Shown: piece by piece, positions 37,933 through 48,000 of the stretch
How the letters are laid out: the number at the start of each line of letters is the position of its first letter
Numbering within the stretch: the first letter of the stretch is position 1
Assembly: GCA_944320555.1 (NCBI GenBank)
Contig: CALUHX010000003.1
Location: 30,494-94,493 of the forward strand
Direction: 5' to 3'
Length of the DNA: 64,000 bases
Origin: an uncultured Butyricimonas sp.
Lineage (GTDB): Bacteria > Bacteroidota > Bacteroidia > Bacteroidales > Marinifilaceae
Made by a program: the position numbers and the translations under genes
Notes under the pieces: generated by a model
What the model was told of the DNA's origin: nothing
Seen by the model: the letters and a program-made list of their open reading frames with translations, nothing else
The model's database searches: none

Positions 37933-37939
37933 ATAAGAG

Positions 37940-37980
37940 AAGGGCATCCCAAAACTGGACAAACCACTTGGGATGCCCTT
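37940..37980 (-). terminator. tyrS terminator
   Basis: Thirteen-base perfect inverted repeat (37940-37952 with 37968-37980) located 14 bases after the tyrS stop on the minus strand; TCTCTT follows. It also isolates the CRISPR array from tyrS transcription. Confidence 0.75.
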
Positions 37981-37994
37981 CCTTAGTCCGTTCC

Positions 37995-39290
37995 TTATCC
38001 CTTCACAATCACCAGATAATAATTCTTCCTCCCGGACTGCAGCAAAATGTACTTGCCCCCTATCAAACAATCCGGAGAAATGCGCGCCTCCGCGTCCTGC
38101 ACCTTCTCCTTGTTGACGCTGACCGCATTGTTCTTCAGCGCGCGTCGGGCCTCGCCCTTGGAACTCATCACCGCCGTCTTCTCCGCCAACAAATCCACGA
38201 TGGGAATCCCGGCCTCCAAATCGGCCCGGCTCACCTCATACTGGGGCACGCCCTCGAAAACGGAAAGCAGCGTGTCCTCGTCCAACCGCCTCAACGCCTC
38301 CGATGTCGCATTCCCGAACAAAATCTGCGAGGCCTCCAGAGCCGTCTGATAAGCCTCCTCGCCGTGAATCAGGCAAGTGATTTCTTTGGCTAACACCTTC
38401 TGCAGCTTGCGCAAATGAGGCGCCTCCTTATGCTCGGCGATCACGGCGTCAATCTCGGCGGGCGGCAGAATCGTGAAAATCTTCACATACCGCTCTGCGT
38501 CCTCGTCCGTGGTGTTCAACCAGAACTGATAGAACTTGTACGGAGAGGTGCGCTTCGGATCCAGCCAAATATTCCCGGACTCCGTCTTCCCGAACTTCTT
38601 CCCGTCGCTCTTCGTCATCAACGGCCACGTCAGCCCGTAAGCCTCCGCCCCGTCTTTGCGGCGAATCAGCTCGGTCCCCGTGGTGATGTTCCCCCATTGG
38701 TCCGAACCGCCCATTTGCAAAAGGCAATGGTAATTGCGCCGCAGATAAAGGAAATCATACCCTTGCACCAACTGATAGGTGAACTCCGTGAACGACAGCC
38801 CCTGGGCGGAGTCCGCCGCCAAACGCTTCTTCACGGAATCCTTCGCCATCATGTAATTCACCGTGATGTGCTTCCCGACCTCCCGGATAAAATCCAGAAA
38901 AGAAAAATTCTTCATCCAGTCGTAATTGTTCACCATGATGGCGGCGTTTGGAGCCGAAGAATCAAAATCAACGAATTTGGACAACTGCGCCTTGATTCCT
39001 GCCATGTTCCTCCGCACAGTTTCCTCGTCCAACAAATTACGCTCCAGCGATTTCCCGCTCGGGTCTCCAATCATGCCGGTCGCCCCGCCAATCAAAAAAA
39101 TCGGTTTATGGCCTGCCATCTGGAAATGCTTCATCATCATCACCGAGACCAAATGGCCCACGTGCAACGAGTCCGCCGTCGGGTCGAACCCCACGTAAGC
39201 CGTCGTTTGCTCCTTGGCCAACTGTTCCTCGGTCCCCGGAATGATGTTATGAATCATCCCCCGCCATTTCAATTCTTCAACAAAATTCAT
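37995..39290 (-). CDS. tyrS: Tyrosyl-tRNA synthetase
   Basis: 431 residues, class I aminoacyl-tRNA synthetase. HIGH-type motif HVGH at residues 43-46, tyrosine-binding [17 protein letters not shown] equivalent KFGKT at 232-236, and a C-terminal S4 RNA-binding domain (about 360-425, [21 protein letters not shown]). It charges tRNA-Tyr in the cytoplasm. Full length, with no sign of a second copy in the window. It is monocistronic and convergent with the CRISPR locus. Confidence 0.97.
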   Translation of the reverse strand: MNFVEELKWRGMIHNIIPGTEEQLAKEQTTAYVGFDPTADSLHVGHLVSVMMMKHFQMAGHKPIFLIGGATGMIGDPSGKSLERNLLDEETVRRNMAGIKAQLSKFVDFDSSAPNAAIMVNNYDWMKNFSFLDFIREVGKHITVNYMMAKDSVKKRLAADSAQGLSFTEFTYQLVQGYDFLYLRRNYHCLLQMGGSDQWGNITTGTELIRRKDGAEAYGLTWPLMTKSDGKKFGKTESGNIWLDPKRTSPYKFYQFWLNTTDEDAERYVKIFTILPPAEIDAVIAEHKEAPHLRKLQKVLAKEITCLIHGEEAYQTALEASQILFGNATSEALRRLDEDTLLSVFEGVPQYEVSRADLEAGIPIVDLLAEKTAVMSSKGEARRALKNNAVSVNKEKVQDAEARISPDCLIGGKYILLQSGRKNYYLVIVKG

Positions 39291-39322
39291 CGGTACATTT
39301 TAATTATATGGTTTCTAAAAAA

Positions 39323-39805
39323 CTATTCCTCAACGGCCGTCTTATACACTCCGTTCGCGAAATTGACGAAAGGACTGTACAACAAACTTTCGCTCTTCGT
39401 CTTTGCCGGAATAAAATCATATTTCCGGTCAAGGGCGTTCACCACAAACAACACCACGCACACCACCAACGCCCCTTTCAACATGCCCAGCAAAATTCCG
39501 AACACCTTATTGAAAAGCCCGAGCGACACCGCATCCACCAAGCGAGTCAGCAACTTGCCCAGCAGATTTATCACAACAATCACCAGCAGAAACGTCACAG
39601 CGAAAGCCGCGTAATAAGAATAAGGCTCGGACAACACGACAAAATCCCGCAATACCCCCTCCACGTCCCCTGCGAAACGCAGGGCGACCACCACTCCCAG
39701 AATCAATGCGAACAACGTCGACACCTCCATCAACAATCCTTGATGGAACCCCCGGAAAGCCCCGTAGGCCACAGGAACCAATATGAGCACATCGACATAG
39801 TTCAC
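39323..39805 (-). CDS. CvpA-family membrane protein
   Basis: 160 residues if translation starts at GTG 39805, which gives MNYVDVLILVPVAYGAFRGFHQGL, the usual family N-terminus; the frame is open for 31 further codons upstream, but that portion is unlike the family. Four membrane helices, a conserved small-residue-rich first helix, then ALVVCVVLFVVNALD. CvpA proteins are inner-membrane proteins linked to purine synthesis regulation, colicin V production and envelope stress; the exact role is unknown. It lies 32 bases upstream of tyrS on the same strand. Confidence 0.8.
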   Translation of the reverse strand: MNYVDVLILVPVAYGAFRGFHQGLLMEVSTLFALILGVVVALRFAGDVEGVLRDFVVLSEPYSYYAAFAVTFLLVIVVINLLGKLLTRLVDAVSLGLFNKVFGILLGMLKGALVVCVVLFVVNALDRKYDFIPAKTKSESLLYSPFVNFANGVYKTAVEE

Positions 39806-39881
39806 CGTCACGCTTCTTTTTTTTCGAAAGTCCAAAGATAAGCAATCCTCTCCGCAATACGACAAATATACGCGAAAATAA

Positions 39882-40391
39882 TCAACCTTCCGGAACATTT
39901 CCTTTCCGCTCCCACTGAAACGCTATCCGCTCCGTCCCGTTCTCCCCCCGGACAATCCCGCAACGCCGGAAGCCGTGGGCCGGCAAAAGGCGCAACAGCA
40001 CCCTGTTGTCCCTGTGCGTGTCCGCCCGGACATTGTCCCACCGGCCCATGCACCAGCGCAGGCATGCGTCGGCCACCCCCCTCTCCGTGCCGTCCGATGC
40101 CAAACGGTGTATCGTCACGTAGGGCCTGTCGTTCAGCCACTCCCCGTCCCGAATCTCCCGGTAGTTCGGCTCCTCCCCTTCCGCCGCCACGAACGTGCCC
40201 ACCACCCTTCCCTCCCCGTTCTCCACTCCATAGCAATTCCCCTCCTCGATATCGCGCCTCACCCTCTCCAGCGACGGGTAACCGTCAATCCACTGCGTCA
40301 TGTTCCCCGTCCTCCGCATAAACTCCCTGGCCCGCTCAAAAATGGCCATCAACCTTTCAACATCCTTCTCCGTGGCTTTCCGTATTTCCAT
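39882..40391 (-). CDS. GNAT-family N-acetyltransferase
   Basis: 169 residues. MEIRKATEKDVERLMAIFERAREFMRRTGNMTQWIDGYPS is the typical N-terminus of a Bacteroidales GNAT subgroup. The acetyl-CoA-binding core is RLASDGTERGVADACLRWC, followed by DTHRDNRVLLRLLPAHGFRRCG. The acceptor is unknown. Its 5' end abuts a truncated Fic gene whose reading frame runs into it, so its original promoter may have been replaced. Confidence 0.85.
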   Translation of the reverse strand: MEIRKATEKDVERLMAIFERAREFMRRTGNMTQWIDGYPSLERVRRDIEEGNCYGVENGEGRVVGTFVAAEGEEPNYREIRDGEWLNDRPYVTIHRLASDGTERGVADACLRWCMGRWDNVRADTHRDNRVLLRLLPAHGFRRCGIVRGENGTERIAFQWERKGNVPEG

Positions 40392-40650
40392 GACACAACT
40401 CCATATTCGTCCGGATTCCTTTTATTTTCGACGATTGCGCAGCTTCCTTCACCACATGCATACTGATAAACACATCAATATTCGGGACATGTTCCGAACA
40501 CATGTCCAATCGACCCGACGTCCTGTCTGCCTTGCTCAAAAGAGTGGCAATTTCCATATTATCCCATGCCCAATCTTTATCAATAAAATTCGGCCGGAAA
40601 CTTTTATAATATCCTTGATTGACGCATGTCCCGGACACAAAATTTTTCAT
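40357..40650 (-). pseudogene. Truncated Fic-family gene, N-terminal remnant
   Basis: The first 80 or so residues match the N-terminal region of Fic/DOC proteins: GTCVNQGYYKSFRPN, then ALLSKADRxxGRLD-like TLLSKADRTSGRLD, and FISMHVVKEAAQSSKIKG, where intact proteins have SSKIEGT. Similarity stops just before the acetyltransferase ATG at 40391; the catalytic HPFxxGNGR region and about 280 residues are missing. The remainder of the frame is acetyltransferase gene read in another frame. A deletion probably fused the two regions. No AMPylation activity is possible. Confidence 0.75.
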
Positions 40651-40755
40651 AACTCGTCTACTTTATTATGGAAAACAAAAATACAACGAAAAATCCTTAT
40701 TTCAATTTTTAGCCGAAAATTGAAATAAGCGTCCTTGCGAGCGGGTTTTCCACCT

Positions 40756-40931
40756 GCAATCAGTGTGTTTTAAGCGTGCTTTCAGTCATGCGGGAGAAAT
40801 GCCACACGATGGCCGGACGTTTGACGGTCGTCCACGGACATCGCTCCATCGAGTCTCCATCGAACCTCATTCGTGCGACATGACTGAAAACACGCTCAAA
40901 GCAGGCTTAAAAGTGGCGGAAAGCCTTGGAC
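40756..40931. repeat. 11-bp-phased degenerate repeat region E with inverted repeat
   Basis: Sixteen 11-base units in one phase. CTCCATCGAGT (40844) and CTCCATCGAAC (40855) agree at 9 of 11, and AAACACGCTCA (40888) and AAGCAGGCTTA (40899) at 8 of 11. Other neighbours are weaker (6-7 of 11). Superimposed is an imperfect inverted repeat: AGCGTGCTTTCAGTCATG (40773-40790) and its near complement at 40879-40896. This lies in the 536-base gap between the Fic remnant and pgk; I see no gene in it. Confidence 0.5.
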
Positions 40932-41090
40932 ACACTCCCCGCCTCCCGCATTTGGGGAACAGCCCCTTCACTCGCGCGCTCGGCGATTGTCTAGTGGATG
41001 TGTCAAAACAGCATTTTTCATACCCTCCCTCCGGGGTACTCCCTCCTTTTTAGATGGAGAGTTGAACAGCATTGCCATTCAATTATTCAA

Positions 41091-41145
41091 ACCCCTCCCT
41101 CCCTGAAACAGGGAGAGGAGATGGCTGCAAAGCAGACGGAGGGGT
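41091..41145. repeat. Intergenic inverted-repeat element downstream of pgk
   Basis: ACCCCTCC (41091-41098) and GGAGGGGT (41138-41145) bound a segment holding two smaller hairpins (TCCCT/AGGGA and CTGC/GCAG). A related C-rich palindromic fragment lies at about 41019-41047. The arrangement resembles the dispersed cloverleaf-like intergenic repeats of many bacterial genomes; it may also end pgk transcription. Confidence 0.45.
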
Positions 41146-41186
41146 ATGATTGAACATCATGACACAGCACAGCCCCAAGGGGAACG

Positions 41187-42377
41187 TCAGCCGCGGATGG
41201 CCTTGATGCCGGGAAGCTCCTTGCCCTCGATGTACTCCAGCAAGGCGCCGCCGCCGGTGGAGACGTAGCTCACCTTGTCGGCCAGGCCGAACTGGTTGAT
41301 GGCAGCCACGGAGTCGCCGCCGCCGATGAGCGAGAAGGCGCCCTTCGCCGTGGCGCGCGCGATGGCCTCGGCCACCGCCTTGGAACCTTCGGCGAACTTG
41401 GGAATCTCGAACACGCCGACCGGCCCGTTCCACAGAATCGTCTTGGAAACCTCGATGACGCGGGCGAACTCCTCTTGCGTGGAGGGCGCAATGTCCAGCC
41501 CTTGCCACCCGTCGGGCACGTTCATGGCGTCCACGACCTGCGTGTCGGCCTCCTGGCTGAACGCATTGGCGGCCACCACCTCGCCGCCCAGCAACAGATT
41601 CACCCCTTTCTCCTTGGCGATTTTCAAAATGTTCAGGGCCAGCTCCATCTTGTCGTCCTCGCAAATCGAGTTGCCGATATGTCCGCCCAGGGCCTTCTTG
41701 AACGTGTAGACCATGCCGCCGCCCAGGATAAGATTGTCCACCTTGTCCAGCAGATTCATGATGATGTCAATCTTGGAGGACACCTTCGAGCCGCCCATGA
41801 TGGCCGTGAACGGACGCTCCGGCGAGCGCATCACTCGGTCGACGCTCGTCAGTTCGCCCTGCATCACGTAGCCGAACAACTTGTCGTCCGGGAAGAACTT
41901 CGCGATGACGGCCGTGGAGGCGTGGGCGCGGTGGGCCGTCCCGAACGCGTCGTTAATCCACACGTCGCCCAACTTTGCCAACTGTCCTGCGAAAGCCTCG
42001 TCGCCCTTCTCCTCCTCCTTGTGGAAACGAAGGTTCTCCAGCAAAAGCACCTCGCCGGGTTTCAAGGCCGCGGCGGCCTCCTCAGCGGCCTCGCCCACGC
42101 AATCCTCCGCGAATTTCACGGGCACGCCCAGCAGGTCGGCCAGATGCTGGCGGATGTGCCTCAACGAATATTTGTCCTCCGGCCCGTTCTTCGGCCTGCC
42201 GAGGTGCGACATCAGCACGACGGCCCCGCCTCCGGCCAGCACTTTCCGTATCGTGGGAAGCGCCGCCCGCATCCGGGTGTCGTCCGTGATTTCGAATTTA
42301 TCGTTCAACGGCACGTTGAAATCCACGCGGATCAGTGCCTTCTTGTTTTCAAAATTGTAGGAATCAATTGTTTGCAT
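41187..42377 (-). CDS. pgk: Phosphoglycerate kinase
   Basis: 396 residues. N-terminus [26 protein letters not shown] with the substrate-binding RVDFNVP, then [19 protein letters not shown] and the C-terminal nucleotide-binding [14 protein letters not shown] and [19 protein letters not shown]. It catalyses ATP formation from 1,3-bisphosphoglycerate in glycolysis. Full length. Codon use is strongly biased as expected for a highly expressed gene. A TACCTTTA -7 box lies upstream at 42407-42414 on the minus strand. Confidence 0.97.
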   Translation of the reverse strand: MQTIDSYNFENKKALIRVDFNVPLNDKFEITDDTRMRAALPTIRKVLAGGGAVVLMSHLGRPKNGPEDKYSLRHIRQHLADLLGVPVKFAEDCVGEAAEEAAAALKPGEVLLLENLRFHKEEEKGDEAFAGQLAKLGDVWINDAFGTAHRAHASTAVIAKFFPDDKLFGYVMQGELTSVDRVMRSPERPFTAIMGGSKVSSKIDIIMNLLDKVDNLILGGGMVYTFKKALGGHIGNSICEDDKMELALNILKIAKEKGVNLLLGGEVVAANAFSQEADTQVVDAMNVPDGWQGLDIAPSTQEEFARVIEVSKTILWNGPVGVFEIPKFAEGSKAVAEAIARATAKGAFSLIGGGDSVAAINQFGLADKVSYVSTGGGALLEYIEGKELPGIKAIRG

Positions 42378-42406
42378 ATAAAGTACGTATTAATTAGTTT
42401 ATGAGA

Positions 42407-42414
42407 TAAAGGTA
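42407..42414 (-). promoter_or_regulatory. Putative pgk -7 box
   Basis: TACCTTTA on the minus strand, one mismatch from TAnnTTTG, 29 bases before the pgk ATG. Confidence 0.45.
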
Positions 42415-42501
42415 GGCATAAAAACACAGACAACAAAAAAAATCGCAAAAACTTGCGCCAATCGGAGAAAAACCAGACATTTACGTCCCAAAAAGAAAAA
42501 C

Positions 42502-42951
42502 ATGGACACACACGAAATCTACATGAGGAAAGCCCTGGAAGAGGCCAGGAGGGCGGAGGAGGAGGGCGAGATTCCGGTGGGGGCCGTCATCGCATGCAAG
42601 GGCCGCGTCATCGCCCGCGCGCACAACCAGACGGAACGCCTGAACGACGTGACCGCCCACGCCGAGATGCTCGCCATCACGTCGGCCGCCGCCGCATTAG
42701 GCGGCAAATACCTGAACGACTGCGTCATGTACGTCACCCTGGAGCCTTGCGCCATGTGCGGGGGCGCCTTGGCCTGGGCCCAACTGGGCGAGCTGGTCAT
42801 CGGGGCGTCGGACCCCCGCCGGGGCTACGGCCGCCTGTCGCCCGGCGTGCTCCACCCCAAGACCAAGGTGACGGCCGGCGTGCTGGCGGAAGAGTGCGGC
42901 GACCTCGTGAAACGCTTCTTCGCCCGCAAACGGCAGACACCCCCGGCATAG
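42502..42951 (+). CDS. tadA: tRNA-specific adenosine deaminase TadA
   Basis: 149 residues. Zinc deaminase motifs: HAE at residues 53-55 (His ligand and catalytic Glu) and PCAMC at 82-86 (two Cys ligands). GARDPRxG-like ASDPRRGYG and the RxxEC-type C-terminus (LAEECGDLVKRFFARKR) fit TadA, which converts A34 to inosine in tRNA-Arg. Divergent from pgk, and followed by repeat region D. Confidence 0.93.
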   Translation: MDTHEIYMRKALEEARRAEEEGEIPVGAVIACKGRVIARAHNQTERLNDVTAHAEMLAITSAAAALGGKYLNDCVMYVTLEPCAMCGGALAWAQLGELVIGASDPRRGYGRLSPGVLHPKTKVTAGVLAEECGDLVKRFFARKRQTPPA

Positions 42952-42963
42952 GGAAATCACGGA

Positions 42964-43117
42964 GACATCCTTGGGTTATCATCGGGTTGTCATCGCGTTC
43001 CATTGCCACAGGAACGTTACCGGAACGTTTCTCCGACACTCACGGACGACGGGGAAACGTTCCGGTAACGGTGCCGTAACGTTGGACATCAATGACAACG
43101 GCGTGATATCCCAATGA
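42964..43117. repeat. 11-bp-phased degenerate repeat region D
   Basis: Fourteen 11-base units between tadA and the sigma gene of uptake locus 2. GTTATCATCGG (42975) and GTTGTCATCGC (42986) agree at 9 of 11; ACAGGAACGTT (43008) and ACCGGAACGTT (43019) at 10 of 11; CGGTAACGGTG (43063) and CCGTAACGTTG (43074) at 9 of 11. A perfect 16-bp inverted repeat (43016-43031 with 43054-43069) is embedded in it. No gene is seen in this 266-base gap. Confidence 0.6.
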
Positions 43118-43190
43118 AAAGGGTGGATTGTCAGTAGGAAAAAGAAAGAACAAACCTCCGCCGGGAGAAGGCTTGTTTCAATAAATTCGC

Positions 43191-43198
43191 TATATTTG
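43191..43198 (+). promoter_or_regulatory. Putative -7 box for the locus 2 sigma gene
   Basis: TATATTTG, exact TAnnTTTG match, 20 bases before the ATG at 43218. The -33 box is not clear. Confidence 0.55.
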
Positions 43199-43217
43199 CC
43201 ACTCAAAGGTTTTCAGC

Positions 43218-43772
43218 ATGGAGCGGGAAGCAAAAGACATTGACGCATTTAAAAAATTGTACGTGGAGCGGTTTGAGGCGATCAGGGGCTTCTGCCAGCA
43301 ATACGTGAAGGACAAGGAGACGGCTTCCGACTTGGCCCAGGAGACCTTTTTCAAGCTATACGAACGGTTCGACGCGTCCTACTCCCGCGAGAACATGCTC
43401 GCCTTCCTCTACATCACGGCCAAGAACCTCTGCCTGGACTGCCTCGCGCGCGAGAAATTCAAGCGGCAGGATATCGACGAGCTGAAGGACGACCTGCTGT
43501 CGGACGACTTTTTCCTGGACGAAATCACCCGCGAGGAAATGATAGCCACCGTCCGGGAGGCCGTCGGGAAACTTTCGGGCCGCAGCCGGGAAATCGCAGA
43601 ACTCTCCCTGCAAAACAAAACGAACCCCGAAATCGCCGAGGCGCTGGGCATCTCGGTCAATTCTGTTAAAAGTTTAAAAAAAGAGATGTACTCCAAACTG
43701 CGAGACATGCTTGAGGATGAATACCTTGTGCTGCTCGTCGCCCACTTCCTCGAAAAAAAATCGCGGGAATGA
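43218..43772 (+). CDS. ECF RNA polymerase sigma factor (locus 2)
   Basis: 184 residues: sigma-2 region (FCQQYVKDKETASDLAQETFFKLYERF) and sigma-4 helix-turn-helix (LSGRSREIAELSLQNKTNPEIAEALGISVNSVKSLKKEMYSKLR). Belongs to the FecR/SusC-linked ECF group, but is only distantly similar to the locus 1 sigma factor, so the two should not cross-regulate. FecR follows after 49 bases. Its C-terminus is hydrophobic before the last charged residues (YLVLLVAHFLEKKSRE), echoing the locus 1 sigma. Confidence 0.93.
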   Translation: MEREAKDIDAFKKLYVERFEAIRGFCQQYVKDKETASDLAQETFFKLYERFDASYSRENMLAFLYITAKNLCLDCLAREKFKRQDIDELKDDLLSDDFFLDEITREEMIATVREAVGKLSGRSREIAELSLQNKTNPEIAEALGISVNSVKSLKKEMYSKLRDMLEDEYLVLLVAHFLEKKSRE

Positions 43773-43821
43773 CTCACCCACTTTGCCCGCTCGCCCGTAT
43801 CTATGATGTCAGACGAGCATT

Positions 43822-44976
43822 ATGGAACAAAAGACAAAGGAACGAATAACAGGACGCGTCAAGGCGGGGCGGCTGATCGCCCGCCAGCGCATGGGGCTCC
43901 TCACTCCGGGCGAGGCGAAGAGGCTCGAGGCGTGGCTTGCGGAGGACGAGAAGCACCGGCGGCTCCACGAGCGGCTCTCGCAGGAGGAAATCCTCCCCCG
44001 AATCGCCCCCGCCGAGGGCGAGAAGTCATGGAAGCAATTCATCAGGAGATACCCCGTCTACCCCCGCCTGGGCAGGCGGAGATGGGCCGCGTGGCTGTCG
44101 GCGGCGTGCTGCCTGCTGTTCGCGGCGGGCGTGGCGTGGCTCTGGCAGCCGGACAAAGAGGAGGAGCGGATTCTGCCGCCCCGGCCGGCCGACAACGTGC
44201 GGCTCGTGTTCGGCGACGGGCAAAGCGTCACGCTGGACGAGGCCGGCCCGGCGGAGCTCGCCCGCATCGACGGGGCGGACGTGAAGCCCCGGGCGAGAAG
44301 CATCGACTATTCCGCCAAGGGAACGGTGCGGGACACCGCCACGGAATACCACACCATCATCGTACCCAAGTACGGGGAATACACCGTGCGCCTGGCCGAC
44401 AACTCAGTGGTGAAGTTGAACTCGGAAAGCACCCTGCGCTACCCCGTGGCCTTCCAGGGCAAGACGAGGGAGGTGTGGCTGACGGGAGAGGCCTACCTGG
44501 AAGTGGCGAGCGACCCGGCCCGCTGCTTCAAGGTCCACACGGGGGAGACGACCGTCAGCGTGCTGGGCACCACGTTCAACGTGGCCAACACCCCCGACGG
44601 CGAAACCGTGACGACGCTCGTGAGCGGGCGGGTGTCCGTCGACAACGGGCGGGCGAACCGCGTCATCAGCCCGGGACAACAGGCCGTCACCCGGCAGGAC
44701 TCGGAGGCCATCGACGTGCGGAAGGCCGACATCGCAGCGGCTACCGCTTGGACGCGGGACATGTTCTACTTCAACGAGGAGCCTCTGGAGACCATCATGG
44801 AGACGCTCTCGCGCTGGTACGAGTTCGGCGTGGTGTTCGAGAACGAAGCCGCCCGGCAAAGGCGGTTCACCGTGGAATCGTCCCGCTACGAGAACATCGA
44901 CCAGATTCTGACGTTAATCGAAGAGACAGGCGTCGTGACCTGTAGAAAGGAGGGAAGAACCATACACATCCGATAG
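43822..44976 (+). CDS. FecR-family anti-sigma regulator (locus 2)
   Basis: 384 residues from ATG 43822. A cytoplasmic anti-sigma region (1-85), a membrane helix (about 88-107, AAWLSAACCLLFAAGVAWLW), the FecR domain (VPKYGEYTVRLADNSVVKLNSESTLRYPVAFQGKTREVWLTGEAYLEVASD) and a C-terminal STN-like domain (PLETIMETLSRWYEFGVVFENEAARQRRFTVESSRYENIDQILTLIEETGVV). It should transmit the ligand signal from the SusC at 45083 to the sigma factor at 43218. Confidence 0.93.
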   Translation: MEQKTKERITGRVKAGRLIARQRMGLLTPGEAKRLEAWLAEDEKHRRLHERLSQEEILPRIAPAEGEKSWKQFIRRYPVYPRLGRRRWAAWLSAACCLLFAAGVAWLWQPDKEEERILPPRPADNVRLVFGDGQSVTLDEAGPAELARIDGADVKPRARSIDYSAKGTVRDTATEYHTIIVPKYGEYTVRLADNSVVKLNSESTLRYPVAFQGKTREVWLTGEAYLEVASDPARCFKVHTGETTVSVLGTTFNVANTPDGETVTTLVSGRVSVDNGRANRVISPGQQAVTRQDSEAIDVRKADIAAATAWTRDMFYFNEEPLETIMETLSRWYEFGVVFENEAARQRRFTVESSRYENIDQILTLIEETGVVTCRKEGRTIHIR

Positions 44977-44990
44977 AACCCACACAAAAA

Positions 44991-45012
44991 GGGACATGCC
45001 TCAACATGTCCC
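44991..45012 (+). promoter_or_regulatory. Hairpin between fecR and susC (locus 2)
   Basis: GGGACATG (44991-44998) pairs perfectly with CATGTCCC (45005-45012); a second small hairpin CTTGC/GCAAG follows at 45041-45054. There is no T-run. It could be an mRNA processing or attenuation point that lets susC be expressed at a different level from the regulators. Confidence 0.4.
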
Positions 45013-45082
45013 CGTCGCTAAAACTAATGTAATGTAAGCGCTTGCTCACGCAAGGGCGATAATGAATTAACAACACAAATGT

Positions 45083-48000
45083 ATGAATAAAACAAGAGAA
45101 ACGCGTGCCCCCGGGCATGAAAAAATCAAAAAACTACTACGTATTATGAAGCTTAGCAGCTTATGCATGTTGTTGTTCTGCGTGAACCTGTCGGCGACAA
45201 GCCTTGCCCAGGAGGCGAGGATGTCGGTGGACGTGACGAACGGCGACATACGGCAAGTGATGGAGGCCATCAAGGCGCAGAGCGACTACACCTTCGTGTA
45301 CAACGCGGAGGAGATTGACGAAATCGGGAACGTCAGCGTGCGGGAGACGGATGCCAGCGCACGGACCATCCTGGACGCCTGTCTCGCGGGCACGGGATTC
45401 ACCTACACGATTATCGACAACGTGATTGTCATCAAGAAGGCCCCGGCGGCCATCTCCGAGGAGCCAGAGGACATCAAACGCATCACAGGACGGGTGACCG
45501 ACAAGCAGGGCCAACCGCTGCCGGGCGTGTCGGTGCTGCTGAAAGGGACGACCGTCGGCGTGGCCACCGACGCGCAGGGCCGCTTCGAGCTGGCGCAACC
45601 CAAAGACACGACGGGCGAGCTGGTCTTCTCATTCGTGGGGATGAAGACCCAGACCGTGAAATGGACGGAGGGCAAGGAAGTGAACGTGGTTATGGAAGAG
45701 GAGAGCGAGACGCTGCAGGACGTGGTCATCACGGGTTACCAGAAAGTGGACCGGCGGAAATCGACGTCCTCAGTGACCTCCAAGACCATGGACGAATTGA
45801 TGATACCGGGCGCGTCGTCGTTGGACCAGATGCTGCTGGGACAGATTCCGGACATGATGGTGATGACGAACTCCGGCGAGGTGGGCGTGGTGCCCCGGTT
45901 GCGAATCCGGGGGACATCGACGCTAATCGGCAACCGGGAGCCGCTGTGGGTGGTGGACGGAATCATCGTGCAGGACCCGGTGGACATCGCCCCGGAGGAA
46001 CTGAACGACCCGGACTACATCAACCGCATCGGTAACGCCATCGCCGGGCTGAACCCGCAGGACATCGAGCGCATCGACGTGCTGAAGGACGCCGCGGCCA
46101 CGGCCCTTTACGGAACACGGGCCGCCAACGGCGTCATCGTGGTCACCACCAAGAAAGGCCACATCGGGAAGCCCATCATCACCTACAACGCCACCGTGAC
46201 CCTGCGCCGCAGACCGAGATACACCGACAACAACATCAACCTGATGACCTCGGCGGAACGCATCCAATTCTCACGGGACATGGAAGCCGCCCACTACGAA
46301 TATGACGACGACATGTCGATGGTCGGCTACGAGGGACTGATGCAACAACTATACAAGGGGAATCTGACCTACGCCCAATTTGAAACGGAAGTGCGCAAGC
46401 TGGAAGAAATGAACACCGACTGGTTCGACATCCTGACCGACGACACCTTCTCCCACCAACACACGCTGAGCATCACCGGCGGCTCGGAGGAAGGACAATA
46501 CTACGCCTCCATCGGATACACGCGGGACAACGACGTCATTTGGAAAGACAACAACGAGCGATACACCGCCGTATTGAACCTGGACGCCAATCTGGCGCCG
46601 TGGCTGCGCTCCTCCTTGAACCTGAACGCCAGCATCACCAGCCGGGACTACTATCAAGACGAGCTGGCCCCCATGGATTACGCCTACAAGACCAGCCGCG
46701 CCATTCCCGCATACGACGACAACGGGGAATACCATTATTATAAGAAAAAACCCACCAACAGCAACGACTATTTATACTTCAATTACAACCTCATCAACGA
46801 GCTGGAGAACAGTTCCCACGAGCAAGAAGGCCAATCCGTGACGGCCACCGTCAATTTGCAATTCGACATCCGGGACTGGTTGAACGCCGAAGCCATTTTC
46901 TCGTACTCCACCTCGCACACGACCATCGAGGGGTGGTGGGGCGAGCAGACCTACTACGCCGCCTGTTTGCGCGGGACGGAATACGGCGTGCTGCCTGAAC
47001 CCTACACGGAAGTCTGGGACGATTACAGGGAAGAATGGGAAAGCGAGGGCGGCGACAGCGAGATGCCGTACGGAGGCGAATTGAGCCGCTCGGAATCCAA
47101 CAACCGGTCATACACCTTACGCCTGCAAGGAAACGTCAACAAGAGCTTCGGCAAAGAAAAACAACACAACATCTTCGGCAGCGCGGGCTTCGAGCTTAGC
47201 TCCACCCGCAGCAAGAGCTACAACCGGACAGACCGGGGGTATTACAAAGACCGGGGCATGAGCTTCGTCACCAACATCGACATCGAAGACTTCCCATACT
47301 ACGGCGACTGGCTGGCCCAGAACACCCCCACGCTGACGGACTCCAAAACGAACACCGTGTCGGCATACGCTTCCGCCTCCTACAGCTACTTCAACTATTT
47401 CACGGCGAACATCAACGGACGCATCGACGGCTCCAACGGATTCGGCAACCAGGCAAACGACAAATTGCTGCCCATCTGGTCCATGTCCGCCAATTGGAAC
47501 ATCTCGGAGCACGCCTGGATGGCCCGCCCGTGGATCGACCTTCTGCGGCTGAAATTCTCGTTCGGTTATCAAGGGAACATGCTGGAGGACCAAACGCCGG
47601 TGATGATCATACAGAAAGAACCGCTCAACGCCTATTTCAATGAAAACACGGCCGTCGTGGAACGCTATCCGAATCCGGACCTAAAATGGGAGACCACCAC
47701 GTCGTACAATTTAGGACTGGAATTCACCTTGTTCCAGAACAAACTATCGTTCGAGGGCGAGTTGTACTGGAAACACACAAAAGACGCCTTCATGACCAAA
47801 ACGATATCCTCCATCAACGGAGTAGCCAACAATTCCTACGTAATCAACGGCGGCGACGTGGACAACAGCGGCTACAACGTGGCAGTAACCGTTTCGCCCA
47901 TCAACAACGACAAGTTCCGCTGGACGTTGTCCACCTCGTGGTCCGAGACATTCAACAAGGTGGACAGCAATCCGGACAGCCAGACCTACGAACGGGAGGA

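Noticed and set aside
37843..38070. 75-codon frame covering the last CRISPR repeat and tyrS terminator
   Set aside because: Overlaps repeat, decayed repeat and hairpin; no coding signal.
40763..41053. 96-codon frame between the Fic remnant and pgk
   Set aside because: It spans the 11-bp-phased region and the inverted repeat; the composition follows the repeats and no protein family is recognisable.
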